56,340 nt of DNA from Isosphaera pallida ATCC 43644 (GTDB taxonomy: Bacteria; Planctomycetota; Planctomycetia; Isosphaerales; Isosphaeraceae): the NCBI RefSeq assembly GCF_000186345.1, contig NC_014957.1, positions 1 to 56,340 on the forward strand, written 5' to 3'. Below are positions 28,148-37,904 of this stretch, piece by piece (within the stretch, counting starts at the first letter, position 1; the number at the start of each line of letters is the position of its first letter). The position numbers were made by a program, and so were the translations under genes. Below the pieces are notes generated by a model, which was not told the origin of the DNA, made no database searches, and worked only from the letters and a program-made list of their open reading frames with translations.

Positions 28148-30937
28148 ATGGACAACGCCTCCCCGCACGCTCTGCCCACTCCGGCTCCAACCCCGGCGCT
28201 GCTCCCCTGGTCGCCCGCCCCAGTCACGCCGTTGGCGGCCGTTGGGCCGCCGGCGGGATGGGGGGCCTTCTTGGAGTCCGATCACGCGGGCCGGGCCGGG
28301 GTCTTCAACCCTCGTTCCATCCTGCGGTCGATTCGCCGCCACCTCCTGGCCGTGCTGCTGCTTTGGCTGGTCGGGGCCGCGGTCTTAGGCGGGGCCGCTT
28401 ACGTCCTGGTCCGACCCACCTTCGAGGTGGCCGCCGTGGTCGAAGTCGCGCCGCCGGCCCCCGGGGTCTTCGTCACCTCCAACTCCGGCCTGGATCAGGA
28501 AATGTACATCCAAAACCAGGTCGCCTTGGCCTCCAATACCCGGGTCTTTACCGCCGCGCTGGCCAAACGCAACGACCTGGCCAGCCTCCCCTCATTGCGC
28601 GACGCGGACGACTTCGTGGAGCGGTTGCGCAAGCTCATCAAGGTGATCCGCGACCCCAAAAACAGCCTCATCTCCATTGGCATGACCAGCGCCGATCCAG
28701 CTGAGGCCGCCGAGATCGTCAACGCCGTGGTGGACGCCTACCTCCAAAATGCTGAGCAATGGGTCGATCAAGAAACCCGGCGCGCCATTGACCGCTACAA
28801 GGAGATGATCCGGGCGCGCGAGCTGGAAGTGCAGGCCCGCCGCAAGGAGATCGAGGCGATCGCCGCCCAGCTTCAAGGCGGGGCGGACCTCGAATTGGTC
28901 AAGGATCAAAATAAACTCTCCATCGAACAAATCCGCCGGCTCACCGATCAAAAATTCCTCATCGAACTGGAGCTACGCAAGGCCGAAACCTATCTCAAGG
29001 CGTTGGAGCGGCGGCGCGACGAGCAGGCCCAGGCCCGCCCCTCCAACGACACCGGGTCGATCGCCGGGGACGCCCTGGGTGGGGCAGGCAACCCCGATGC
29101 CGGCTGGGGCTCCGAGTCGGAGGTGGGCGAGATTGCGGATGAGGTGTTGATGCATCCGATGGTCGCGCGGCTCTCGGCCGAGTTGGAGCGGGCCCGCGAA
29201 CGTTACGAGCGGGCGGCCCGCCGCGCTCGCGACCCCCGCAACGACCCGGCCACCCGGTTGGCCCGCCAGATGATGGAGGACTTGGCCGACCAATACCGCC
29301 GCCAGGTTCAACTCGTAGGCAGCCGGTTGGCCAAACTCGGCGGACTGCGCAACGAGCCGGGCGACGACCTGGACCGCGACCTGTTCCGCGCCCAGGTGGC
29401 GGTCAACCAACTCCAAACCAGTTTGGACCTCTTCGAGACCAAACTTTCCGAGGTGAAGATCGACTCCGAGAACACCGGCGACAACAAGACCAAACTCTAC
29501 TTTGCGCAACTGGAATACGAGCAGGCCAAACGCGAGGCCGACGCGATCCGCAACCAACTCAATCAACTGACCTTCAAGGCCGAAAGCCCGCTCCCCATCA
29601 ACGTGCGTAGCTACGCCTCGGAGGTGGGCAACCCCCGCACCAACCACCGCAGCCGGGTGCTGGCGGCCGTGCCGTTGCTCTGGGGGGTGGTGGTGGTGGC
29701 CGGCTTCGTGCTTTGGGACGCGCGGGCCGGACGGGTCGCCGACCCCGAGGAGTTGGCCGAGCGCACCGGCCTGGAGGTGCTGGGCGTGGTGCCGAAGGTG
29801 CCCGGCCTAGGTCAAGGCACCGCCCCGTTAGGGCTGCCCGACGCCGAGCATCTGACCCCCCGTCTGCGGCGTCGTCTCGACGAGTTCGCCCAAAGCCTGG
29901 ACCATCTGCGGGTGGTGTTGTGTCAGAGCCAGCGGCTGGGCCAGCCTGGAGGCTCCGCCTGGTGGTCGGGGGGGGGCGGTGACCCCGCGGCCTTGGTCGG
30001 CGGGTGGCCCGCTAGCAAGCGATGCGTGCTGATCACCTCGGCGGTCTCGGGCGAGGGCAAAACCACCGTCGCGGCCCACCTGGCAGCGCGTTGCGCCTCG
30101 GCAGGCCTGCGAACCCTGGTGATCGACGCCGACCTGCGGCGGCCGTCCTTAACCGCGCTGCTGGGATTCAGCGACGCGCCGGGGTTAACCGATCTGCTGG
30201 CACCGGAGACCACGGGCGACCCGAGGGCCGCCCAGGCCCAGACCGTGGCCGGCGGGGAACCGCCGCCGCCTCTTGCGATTGCCATCGAAGACTGTCTGCG
30301 GGTGGTCGAGCCGTTGGGTCCAGGGATGGGGGGCTACGTCGTGTTGCCCTCGGGTCCTCATCGTGGCGATCCGGGACGCCTGGTCCAACAGCCCCGCCTC
30401 GGCGAGATCCTGGCCCGTCTGCGCGACCGCTTCGACATCGTGCTGGTCGATGCGCCGCCGCTTTTGCCAGTGCCCGACGCCTTGGTCGTGGCACGCTGGA
30501 CCCAAGGCGTGCTGCTGGCAGTGCGTCACGAAGCCTCCCGCCACCCCCAGGTCGAACGGGCCCGTCGCAAGCTCGACGCGGTGCGGGTGCCGATCCTGGG
30601 GGCCGTCGTCAACGCCGTGGTCCGCAATCGCGACGCCGAATCCAGCGCCGGCTTCCACTACGGCGGCTATGGGTATGGCTATGGCTATGGGTATGGCTAT
30701 GGCTATGGCTCGAGCAACGACAACGCGGAGGATGTCAAGGTCAAGAGCCACGGTGACACCGCGGCGGTGGCCAACAGCAGCGCCAGCGGCAACGCCAACG
30801 CCAACGGCAGCGGCCCAGACTCAGACCCAGACTCAGACTCAGGAAAGGCCCCAGCGGCCCCGACAGCATCACCGTGGTTGGCCGCGTCGGGGGATTCCGC
30901 CCAGGCCGATGGTGACTTGGGAGGCCGGGCCTCATGA
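28148..30937 (+). CDS. Wzc-like polysaccharide copolymerase / tyrosine kinase
   Basis: Inner-membrane protein of about 930 residues that should set polysaccharide chain length and couple it to tyrosine autophosphorylation. Order: a Wzz-type N-terminal membrane helix (HLLAVLLLWLVGAAVLGGAAYVL), a long periplasmic coiled-coil region, a second helix (VLAAVPLLWGVVVVAGFVL), then a BY-kinase domain with Walker A SGEGKTTVA (about 635), Walker A' VIDADLRRPS and Walker B DIVLVDAPPL. The C-terminal tyrosine cluster is eight Tyr separated by Gly (30663-30711), followed by an Asp/Ser-rich tail. I use the ATG at 28148; a GTG at 28133 is equally possible. The stop overlaps the exosortase ATG by 4 bases, so translation is probably coupled. 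Confidence 0.93.
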   Translation: MDNASPHALPTPAPTPALLPWSPAPVTPLAAVGPPAGWGAFLESDHAGRAGVFNPRSILRSIRRHLLAVLLLWLVGAAVLGGAAYVLVRPTFEVAAVVEVAPPAPGVFVTSNSGLDQEMYIQNQVALASNTRVFTAALAKRNDLASLPSLRDADDFVERLRKLIKVIRDPKNSLISIGMTSADPAEAAEIVNAVVDAYLQNAEQWVDQETRRAIDRYKEMIRARELEVQARRKEIEAIAAQLQGGADLELVKDQNKLSIEQIRRLTDQKFLIELELRKAETYLKALERRRDEQAQARPSNDTGSIAGDALGGAGNPDAGWGSESEVGEIADEVLMHPMVARLSAELERARERYERAARRARDPRNDPATRLARQMMEDLADQYRRQVQLVGSRLAKLGGLRNEPGDDLDRDLFRAQVAVNQLQTSLDLFETKLSEVKIDSENTGDNKTKLYFAQLEYEQAKREADAIRNQLNQLTFKAESPLPINVRSYASEVGNPRTNHRSRVLAAVPLLWGVVVVAGFVLWDARAGRVADPEELAERTGLEVLGVVPKVPGLGQGTAPLGLPDAEHLTPRLRRRLDEFAQSLDHLRVVLCQSQRLGQPGGSAWWSGGGGDPAALVGGWPASKRCVLITSAVSGEGKTTVAAHLAARCASAGLRTLVIDADLRRPSLTALLGFSDAPGLTDLLAPETTGDPRAAQAQTVAGGEPPPPLAIAIEDCLRVVEPLGPGMGGYVVLPSGPHRGDPGRLVQQPRLGEILARLRDRFDIVLVDAPPLLPVPDALVVARWTQGVLLAVRHEASRHPQVERARRKLDAVRVPILGAVVNAVVRNRDAESSAGFHYGGYGYGYGYGYGYGYGSSNDNAEDVKVKSHGDTAAVANSSASGNANANGSGPDSDPDSDSGKAPAAPTASPWLAASGDSAQADGDLGGRAS

Positions 30938-31998
30938 GCGTCGGTTCCCGCGGCCACGCTTCCGACTGGCGACGGCCCTCCCCTGCCGCGGTGACGACCT
31001 CCTCCGCTTCCCATGAGCGGTGCGACCCGGCCGACCCGGCTCCGCCAACCGCACCGGCCCGGCTCGACGCGGCCGCGTTCCAGGCGGGGTTGACCATCGC
31101 CGTGGTTGCGGTGTCGTTTGGGCCCAACTTGGTCAACCTGGCGTGGTACAAGTGGTTGACCGAACCCAACTACAGTCATGGATGGCTGGTGCCGCCCATC
31201 GCTGGGCTGATCCTGTGGAAGCGGGCCGCCTGGCTGAGACCCGCGCCGCCTACCGACTTGCTTTCCGGTTCGAGTCGAGGGCGGCGGGGCCGCCGGGCGT
31301 GGGCGTCCTGGTTCCCCTGGGGTTGCCTGGTTGGCCTGCTGGCCGCCCTGGCGTTCCGGGCCTGGCTTTATGAACGCAACGAGGAATGGCTGGAGACCTT
31401 CGGACTGATTCCCACCCTGGGCCTGGCGCTTGGAACGGTGGGCGGCCTGGCCTGGCTGCGCTGGAGCTGGCCGGCCTTGCTGTTTTTGATCTTCATGGTG
31501 CCGCTGCCGGGACGGGCGGATGCGTTCCTCGCCGGTCCCTTGCAGACCCTGGCGGCCATTGGTGCGGGCTTCCTGCTGCAACTCGCCGGCTTGCCCGCCC
31601 TGGTCGAAGGCAACACCCTGGTGGTGGCCGGGCAACGTTTGGAGGTGGCACGCGCCTGCAACGGTCTGTCGATGCTGATCTCGCTGAGCTGTTTGGTGAC
31701 CGCCTATGTGCTGCTGACCAACGACCCGCCCTGGAAAAAGCTGCTGCTCTTGGCCTCGGCGGTCCCGATCGCCTTGGTCAGCAACATCTTGAGGATCACC
31801 GCCACCGCGGTTTGCTACGAGATTTGGACCCCGGAGATCGTGGACGACTACGCCCATGACTTCGCCGGATACGCCATGATGCCCGTCGGCTTCGCCCTGG
31901 TGCTGCTCCAGTCGGGGTTGATCGACCTGGTGTTCCAGGGCCAGAGCGAGCCGTCCCCCCGCGGCCATCCGCCGCCGACCGCCCGCCCCTCCGCCTGA
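30934..31998 (+). CDS. Exosortase (transmembrane peptidase/transpeptidase)
   Basis: Polytopic membrane protein of 354 residues of the exosortase/archaeosortase family, thought to cleave and transfer C-terminal sorting signals of exported proteins. The proposed catalytic residues are all present: C242 in ARACNGLSM, R287 in SNILRITAT and H308 in DDYAHDFAGYAMMP. About eight hydrophobic segments are visible, with a long cytoplasmic Pro/Ala-rich N-terminus (1-50) and the NYSHGWLVPPI motif near the first helix pair. The ATG overlaps the preceding stop. No protein in the window ends in a recognisable sorting signal (short motif, helix, Arg cluster), so the substrates are probably chromosomal. It may be one of the planctomycete subtypes; I cannot assign it. 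Confidence 0.93.
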   Translation: MSVGSRGHASDWRRPSPAAVTTSSASHERCDPADPAPPTAPARLDAAAFQAGLTIAVVAVSFGPNLVNLAWYKWLTEPNYSHGWLVPPIAGLILWKRAAWLRPAPPTDLLSGSSRGRRGRRAWASWFPWGCLVGLLAALAFRAWLYERNEEWLETFGLIPTLGLALGTVGGLAWLRWSWPALLFLIFMVPLPGRADAFLAGPLQTLAAIGAGFLLQLAGLPALVEGNTLVVAGQRLEVARACNGLSMLISLSCLVTAYVLLTNDPPWKKLLLLASAVPIALVSNILRITATAVCYEIWTPEIVDDYAHDFAGYAMMPVGFALVLLQSGLIDLVFQGQSEPSPRGHPPPTARPSA

Positions 31999-32240
31999 AC
32001 CATGCGTCCCGATTGCCCGCCCCTCTCAGGGCATGGCATTGGCCCCGGCCCGGCTCACCGCCGGCTCACCGCCCGGCCGAGGACTCCTTTGAAGTCGAAG
32101 TTGAAGTCGAAGCAGATGGATCGCCCCGCCTTGGCACGGATCGTCTTGGCGTCTCCCGAATCGAACCTCTCCCGGTCTGATCGGAAGCGACCGACTCCCT
32201 TGACCCCCCCCGACCCGATCCCGGCCAGGCGCCCTCACCC

Positions 32241-35200
32241 ATGACCACGCCCACTCCGCTCCACGACCCCCACGGCACGCCGTCGAGACCAAGCCCGCCG
32301 CCCTCGTCTCCACCCGCGCCGCCCACGCCCCACGGCCGGACCCCGACTGCCCCACGGCTCAACCTCAGAGGGTTGTTCCTCGTCTCGGGGCTGTTTCTGG
32401 TCATTGGGCTTGGGGGGCTAGCGCTCCACCTTCACCAATTGAGCCGGGGACCGGCCGCCTGGCTGGCCGAGGCCCAACGGCTGGCGATGGCCGGGCGGCT
32501 CGACCTGGCCCTGGGCTTTCTGGAGCGGGTCTTGGAACAGCAGCCCCGCCACCCCGAGGCGCTGGCCCGCCGCGCCGAATGGCGCTTGAGCCTCGTCCGC
32601 GGCCCGGCCGACCTCCGCGCGGCTCGTGACGACCACGAGGAGGCGATCCTGGCGGCCCCCGATGCCCCCGACCGCCAGGCGCTGCGCCGCCGCGCGGTGG
32701 AACTCGACCTGTTAGTGGGCCAGACCGCCGCGGCGCTCAACCACGCCCGCGACCTGATCGCTCGGGGAGCCCACGACGCCCAGGCTTACCGCCTGCTCGG
32801 CGAGGCGCTGGAGGCCTCCGCCAAAGTCCGCACCGCCGCCGACGCCGCCTTGATCGAAGCCCGCGATGCCTACCGCACCGCGCTGGACCGCGACGACCGC
32901 GACCTCGCAGCGCTGGAGAAGCTGGCCGATCTCGAAGCCCTGGTCTTCCGCGACACCGACGCGGCCGACGCGCTGATGGCCCGCGCGTTGGAGGTCGCCG
33001 CGCGTCTGGCCAAGAAGGGAGGTTCGGTCTCCTCCGCCCCCGGCGTGGAGCAGGGGCCAAGGACCAGCGTGGAGGCTCCTGGGTTGGAGGACCCTGCCGC
33101 GTTTCGGTCCTCGCCAGCCGCTCCGCTGGCCACGATCGCCCCGAGGGACCCCGCGTCGTTTGTCTCTGACCCCGCCGCCCGCGGCTTCGCCACGGGACCG
33201 GAGATTGCCGCGCGGTTGATCCGCCAACGCCACTACCAAAAACGCGGCCGCGGCGACCTGGCCGCTCTTGAACTCGACGAGGCAATCAAGCTCGACCCCG
33301 CCAATGCCTTGATCCGCCGCGCTGCGGCCGAACTGGCCTTGGACCGCGGCGACCCCGAGGCGGCCCGCCGCCACTTGGACGCCATCCCGCCCCAGGACCG
33401 CTCCAGCCCCGACCACGCCCTAATTGAGGGACGGGTCCTCGAGGCTCAGGGCCGCATCGAAGAGGCGCTGGCATGTTGGCGTCAAGGGATGTCCCTAGCC
33501 AAAGGGGGCGATCCGGCCTTGGCGTTCCAGACGGCCTTGACCCTGCTGCGCCAGGGACGGTTGGCCGAGGCCGAACCAGCGATCGCCGCCCATCGCCGCC
33601 TCACCTGGGACGACCGCGCTCGCCAACCCTCCGACTCGGCCCGCTTTCTCCAAGCCCTGGCCGATCTGAAAACCCGCCGCTCCGCCCGCGCTGCGGAGGC
33701 GTTGGAGGTGCTGGCGGTCAAGGCCTCGCCGGCGTTGAAGTTTCAGGCCACCCTCGCTCTGGGGCAAGCCTATGAGCAACTCGCCCGCCGGGACGACGCG
33801 GTGGAGGCTTACGCCAAGGCGGCCGATCTCGAACCCGGGCGGGTCGAACCGTGGTTAGCCCAGGCCCGTCTTCTGGGACCGGTCGAGCCAGTCCGAGCGC
33901 TCAACCTCCTCGAAACGGCGCTCGGACGCTTGCCCGGCGACGAGCGGTTGTTGGAAGCGCTGGCCGAGCGGGTCGCCACCCTGCGGCGTCGCCGCCTCGA
34001 CGACCCCGAGGTGCGCAACGCCGTCGAGCGGGCCGCGGCCGTCGCCGCCCAGGGGGCCGGCTCCTCCGACCGTCCCGGCTTGGCGCTGATCCGCGCCGAA
34101 CGCGCCTGGACCGAGAACCAGCCCGACCGGGCCGCTCAACTGCTCGACGAGGCGCTGCAACGTCATCCCGATGATCCGCGGTTGGTTCTGGCCCGCGTCG
34201 AAACCGACCTCAGGCAGGGACGCGCGGGACCCGCGCTGGAACGCCTCGAGCAGGCCGCCCACCGCGGGGTCCCCTTCGAGCCGGTCGAGCTGCGCTGCGC
34301 CCGCGCGGTGTGCCTGTCGCGGGCCGGACGCCCCGAAGCGGCCAAAGCCGCGCTCACAAGCGACCTGGAGGATCTCACCACGGGTCAGCAAGCCCGGGTC
34401 TGGAAAGTCCTGGTTGAACTGGCCGATCAGGAATGGAACGACCCGGCTACCGCCCGCTGGGCGGTCCAATCCTGGCGCGACGCGGCCCCCGACGACTTCG
34501 ACGCCCACGCCCGCGCCTTGGACCTGGCGTTGGCCACTGGCGACCTCGCGGCAGCCCAGGACGCCACCGCGCAGCTCGAACGGCTCGACGGCACCGGTCT
34601 GTACCAGGGTCTCAACGCGGTCTGGCCCGCGTTGATCGCGTTGCAACGCGCCGCCACGGCGGAGGCTGACTCCGACCTGCGCCGCCGGGTCGAACCCACC
34701 CTAAGGGCGGCGGTGGACCAACTGCGTGACCTCTCCCAGGCGCACCCCGAGCAGGCGATCCCGGCGATGCTCACGGCCCGCATCCTGCGTTGGCTCAACG
34801 ACCTGGAGGGAGCGATCGAGGCGGCCCGCACCGCCGTCGAGCGCGACGGTGCCCCCGCCTCGGTGGCCTTCCTGGCCGAACTGCTGGCGCGGGGCGGCCA
34901 CGTGGCTGCGCTGGACGCCTTGGCTCAACGCCACCCCAACCAGACGCTGCTGATCCGCCGCCTCCAGGCCGAAGCCCTCGCCGCGGCGGGCCAGGCCGAC
35001 CCGGCCCGCCGTCTGGCGGCCCAGCTGGTTGAGGCCGACCCCTCCAACCCCGCGCTGCGTCTGTGGCAGGCCAAGCTCGAACGCGACGCCCTCCACCAGC
35101 CCGACAACGCCGAGGCAATCCTGCTCGACTTGATCGCCCGCCGTCCCGGCGACACCGGCCCGTGGTTGGCCTTGCTCGATTTCAAGACCAAGCAGCACCA

Positions 35201-37145
35201 AGCCCAGGCCAAAACCAACCCCGACGCCCCCCCCGCTCACGAGGCCCTAGCAGCGCTCCGCACCCGGGCCCTCACCGAAGCCAAGCCGGATTCCCCCGCG
35301 CTTTGGAAAGCTCAGGTGGCCGCCGTGCTAGGCGATCGCGCCGCGGCGATTGACGCCTACTACGACGCGGTCCGCGCCCGCCCCAACGACCCGGCCACCA
35401 TCGACGAGGCCTCCCGCTTCTTCGAGTCCACCGGACGCCTCGACCTGGCCGAACGGGCCCTCAAGCTGCTGGTCCGCGACTTCGGAACGCCCCCCGCCAA
35501 TCCCTCCACCGCCCCCAACCCCGCCGCGTCTGCGTCCGCCTCTGCGTCTGCGTCCGCGTCCGCCGCCAATCCCCTAGCGGTGCCAGGTCCCACCGTTGCC
35601 GTCGCCGCCGACGCCAGCGCCACGCCACCACGGTGGGCGGTGCGACGCCTGGCCCGCCTGCTGGCGTCCCGCCCGGTGGACGGGCTGGCTCAGGCCACCG
35701 CAAGGCGTCTGGTCGATGCTCTGGCCAGTCAGTCCAACACCCCGGCCGATCGTTTGGTCCGGGCCGAGGTTTACGCGGCCTCGGGCGACCCCCGCCACCG
35801 CCTCCAGGCCGATGCATGGCTCGCGGACCTGGTTCGTGACCGCCCCGGCGATCTCGACGCCCACGCCCTGTTGGCCCGTCTGCGGGAACAACGCGGTGAC
35901 TACGCCGGCGCGCTGCCCCACGCCGAGGCGCTGGCCCGCGCGGGTCGTCCCGACGCCCTGGCCTATTACGCCGGCCTGCTGATTCGCGCGGGTCAACTCG
36001 ACCAGGCCCGCGCCGCGCTCGATCAGTTGTTGGAACGTCACCCCTCCGACCCCCGCACCCTGGAACTCCATGCCCGCTGGCTCCACGCCCAGGGACGGGT
36101 CGAGCCCGCCATCGAGGTGGTGGCCGAGGGGTTCCAAACCGCCCTCCAGCGTGCCACGCTGGCCCCCGCCGCCGTGGACCTGACCCCCACCAACGCGGCG
36201 TCCCCTTCTCAAGCCCCCCCGCCTGTCCTGGCCTCGACCGCCTCGCCGGAGTCGGCCCGTCGTCTCGACGAGGCGGCCGCGATGGTCGCGCTGATGGCCC
36301 GGATCGGCCCGCCCCAGCAGGCCGTTGAACTGGCTCGCCGCCTGGTCGCCGCCTGGCCCTCCCCCGCGGCCGCAGCGCGGGTTGGGCTGACCCTAGGTTC
36401 GATCGGTCGGGCCGACGAGGCGCTCCGCTTGATCCGTGCCACCACCCCGCCCCCCGGCTCCGAAACCGGTGACACCCCCGCGGCCCGCGCGGCCGCCAAC
36501 GACCTGGGCGACCTGGCCAAAGTCGCGCTGGCGCTGGGAGCCGCCCCCAATGGGCCGCCCGAGGCATTCGACCTGGCCGAAACCTTGCTCAACCGCGCCT
36601 TGGCGGCAATTCCCGATCCCGCTCGCGCTGCTCCAGCCGATTGGATTCAAGCCCGCGCCTTCCTCAACCACCGCCGGGGACGCCACATTCAGGAGGTCAA
36701 TGACTACGGCGACCTGCTGCGACGCACCCCGCCACCCCGCGACCTGCGGTTCCTCAATAACCTGGCGTGGACCCTCTGCGAACTGCTCAAGCGACCCCAC
36801 GACGCCTTGCCCTATATCGACGCGGCAATCGATCGCGTCGGTTGGAATGAAAATCTGCGCGACACCCGGGGCGTTATCCTCACCCGCCTGGGCCGTTACG
36901 ACGAGGCCGCCGCCTATCTGGGCGAGACGATCGAGGCGTTAGGGTCCAGCGCCTCGGCCCCACTTCACTATCACCACGCCCGCGCATTGCTGCTGGCAGG
37001 CCAGACCGAGGCCGCCCGCGCCGCCTTCGCCCGCGCCCGCGCCGCCGGTCTCGACCCAGAGGCGACGCTGCTTCAGCCCGAAGAGCGCGACGAGTACCGC
37101 CAACTGGCTCCACGCCTGGACCCCCCAACCCAAACCCAAGGATAA
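32241..37145 (+). CDS. Giant TPR-repeat protein, membrane-anchored
   Basis: 1634 residues. A Pro-rich cytoplasmic N-terminus (1-45) is followed by one membrane helix (GLFLVSGLFLVIGLGGLALHL) and then almost continuous TPR-like helical pairs, for example LDLALGFLERVLEQQPRHPEALARRAEWRL, cited here only by its two halves' pattern of small and aromatic positions. Two low-complexity linkers break the repeats: Pro/Ala-rich near 255-310 and an (SA)n stretch near 1095-1115 coded by GCGTCTGC-like units. In exosortase-linked polysaccharide clusters, large TPR proteins are common and are thought to scaffold periplasmic assembly or export. It lies 242 bp after the exosortase, in the same direction. No catalytic domain seen. 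Confidence 0.88.
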   Translation: MTTPTPLHDPHGTPSRPSPPPSSPPAPPTPHGRTPTAPRLNLRGLFLVSGLFLVIGLGGLALHLHQLSRGPAAWLAEAQRLAMAGRLDLALGFLERVLEQQPRHPEALARRAEWRLSLVRGPADLRAARDDHEEAILAAPDAPDRQALRRRAVELDLLVGQTAAALNHARDLIARGAHDAQAYRLLGEALEASAKVRTAADAALIEARDAYRTALDRDDRDLAALEKLADLEALVFRDTDAADALMARALEVAARLAKKGGSVSSAPGVEQGPRTSVEAPGLEDPAAFRSSPAAPLATIAPRDPASFVSDPAARGFATGPEIAARLIRQRHYQKRGRGDLAALELDEAIKLDPANALIRRAAAELALDRGDPEAARRHLDAIPPQDRSSPDHALIEGRVLEAQGRIEEALACWRQGMSLAKGGDPALAFQTALTLLRQGRLAEAEPAIAAHRRLTWDDRARQPSDSARFLQALADLKTRRSARAAEALEVLAVKASPALKFQATLALGQAYEQLARRDDAVEAYAKAADLEPGRVEPWLAQARLLGPVEPVRALNLLETALGRLPGDERLLEALAERVATLRRRRLDDPEVRNAVERAAAVAAQGAGSSDRPGLALIRAERAWTENQPDRAAQLLDEALQRHPDDPRLVLARVETDLRQGRAGPALERLEQAAHRGVPFEPVELRCARAVCLSRAGRPEAAKAALTSDLEDLTTGQQARVWKVLVELADQEWNDPATARWAVQSWRDAAPDDFDAHARALDLALATGDLAAAQDATAQLERLDGTGLYQGLNAVWPALIALQRAATAEADSDLRRRVEPTLRAAVDQLRDLSQAHPEQAIPAMLTARILRWLNDLEGAIEAARTAVERDGAPASVAFLAELLARGGHVAALDALAQRHPNQTLLIRRLQAEALAAAGQADPARRLAAQLVEADPSNPALRLWQAKLERDALHQPDNAEAILLDLIARRPGDTGPWLALLDFKTKQHQAQAKTNPDAPPAHEALAALRTRALTEAKPDSPALWKAQVAAVLGDRAAAIDAYYDAVRARPNDPATIDEASRFFESTGRLDLAERALKLLVRDFGTPPANPSTAPNPAASASASASASASAANPLAVPGPTVAVAADASATPPRWAVRRLARLLASRPVDGLAQATARRLVDALASQSNTPADRLVRAEVYAASGDPRHRLQADAWLADLVRDRPGDLDAHALLARLREQRGDYAGALPHAEALARAGRPDALAYYAGLLIRAGQLDQARAALDQLLERHPSDPRTLELHARWLHAQGRVEPAIEVVAEGFQTALQRATLAPAAVDLTPTNAASPSQAPPPVLASTASPESARRLDEAAAMVALMARIGPPQQAVELARRLVAAWPSPAAAARVGLTLGSIGRADEALRLIRATTPPPGSETGDTPAARAAANDLGDLAKVALALGAAPNGPPEAFDLAETLLNRALAAIPDPARAAPADWIQARAFLNHRRGRHIQEVNDYGDLLRRTPPPRDLRFLNNLAWTLCELLKRPHDALPYIDAAIDRVGWNENLRDTRGVILTRLGRYDEAAAYLGETIEALGSSASAPLHYHHARALLLAGQTEAARAAFARARAAGLDPEATLLQPEERDEYRQLAPRLDPPTQTQG

Positions 37146-37177
37146 GGACACGGATTGGGAACGCACGCCACGCGGGC

Positions 37178-37229
37178 ACCTCCCCCGCAGTCGCCGCCGC
37201 GACTAAAGGCCACAGCCGGGGTGGGAGGT
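37178..37229. terminator. Nested hairpin between convergent genes
   Basis: ACCTCCC (37178-37184) can pair with GGGAGGT (37223-37229), enclosing a second hairpin AGTCGC-CGCC-GCGACT (37189-37204). It sits between the stops of the TPR gene and the ECF sigma gene. No T tract, so this is a tentative bidirectional terminator. Confidence 0.35.
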
Positions 37230-37259
37230 CGAGCGTGAACGCGGGTGGGGGTGAACCGA

Positions 37260-37904
37260 TCAGGGGTTGAGCAGCCGTCGCAGGTCGTCGCGGATGTTCT
37301 GCAGCGCCCGCTCGATGGAACGCTTGGCACGCCCGGTGCGGGCGGAGATGTCGTCGATGCCGTGACCGTCGATGCGAAGCTCGACAAACTTGCGGTGATC
37401 CTCATGGAGCCCGTCGAGGAAGTCGTCCAACAGGATGCGCAGCAGGCGGTCGTCCTCCTCGATGGAGGCCAGGTCGATTGGTTCGGCGTCGAGCGACTGG
37501 TCGCGGCGACGGTCGCGGCAATCGCGGTGATGGTGGCGGGCGGCATCGCGGACCTTGTTCAGGGCGATGCCCGCCAAGAGACTCCACAGCTCCAGACCGT
37601 CGGGGATGCAGTAGTGCCCCTCGCTGGCGCGACGGAAGAAGCTGCCGAAGACATCCTGCACCAGGTCAGCCGACTCGAAGACCGGACGCAGATCCCCCGG
37701 GGTGCGTCGCCGGGCAAAGGCCTGAAGCCGTCGGGCGTAGCGTTCGTACAACATTTGAGCCGCCCATTCGTCTCCGCGTCGGAAGTCCGAGAGCAGCTGA
37801 GCATCCCGTGGCGGTTCCACCGATGGACCGGACGACGCGGGCACCTGTGGGGTGGTGGTCAACGGGGAAGGCGGAGACGATGGAGTGATGGGCGACCCAA
37901 TCAT
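37260..37904 (-). CDS. ECF-type RNA polymerase sigma factor
   Basis: A 214-residue sigma-70-family factor of the extracytoplasmic-function type, expected to direct RNA polymerase to a specific promoter set. Region 2 spans about residues 35-115: LLSDFRRGDEWAAQMLYERY, the core-binding stretch SADLVQDVFGSFFRR, and WSLLAGIALNKVRDAARHH. Region 4 is the C-terminal helix-turn-helix: RKFVELRIDGHGIDDISAR followed by TGRAKRSIERALQNIRDDL. The first 30 residues are Pro/Ser-rich. The ATG has AAGGGA about 10 bases upstream. No anti-sigma gene is adjacent; planctomycete ECF factors are often controlled by kinases instead. Convergent with the TPR gene. Targets unknown. Confidence 0.92.
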   Translation of the reverse strand: MIGSPITPSSPPSPLTTTPQVPASSGPSVEPPRDAQLLSDFRRGDEWAAQMLYERYARRLQAFARRRTPGDLRPVFESADLVQDVFGSFFRRASEGHYCIPDGLELWSLLAGIALNKVRDAARHHHRDCRDRRRDQSLDAEPIDLASIEEDDRLLRILLDDFLDGLHEDHRKFVELRIDGHGIDDISARTGRAKRSIERALQNIRDDLRRLLNP

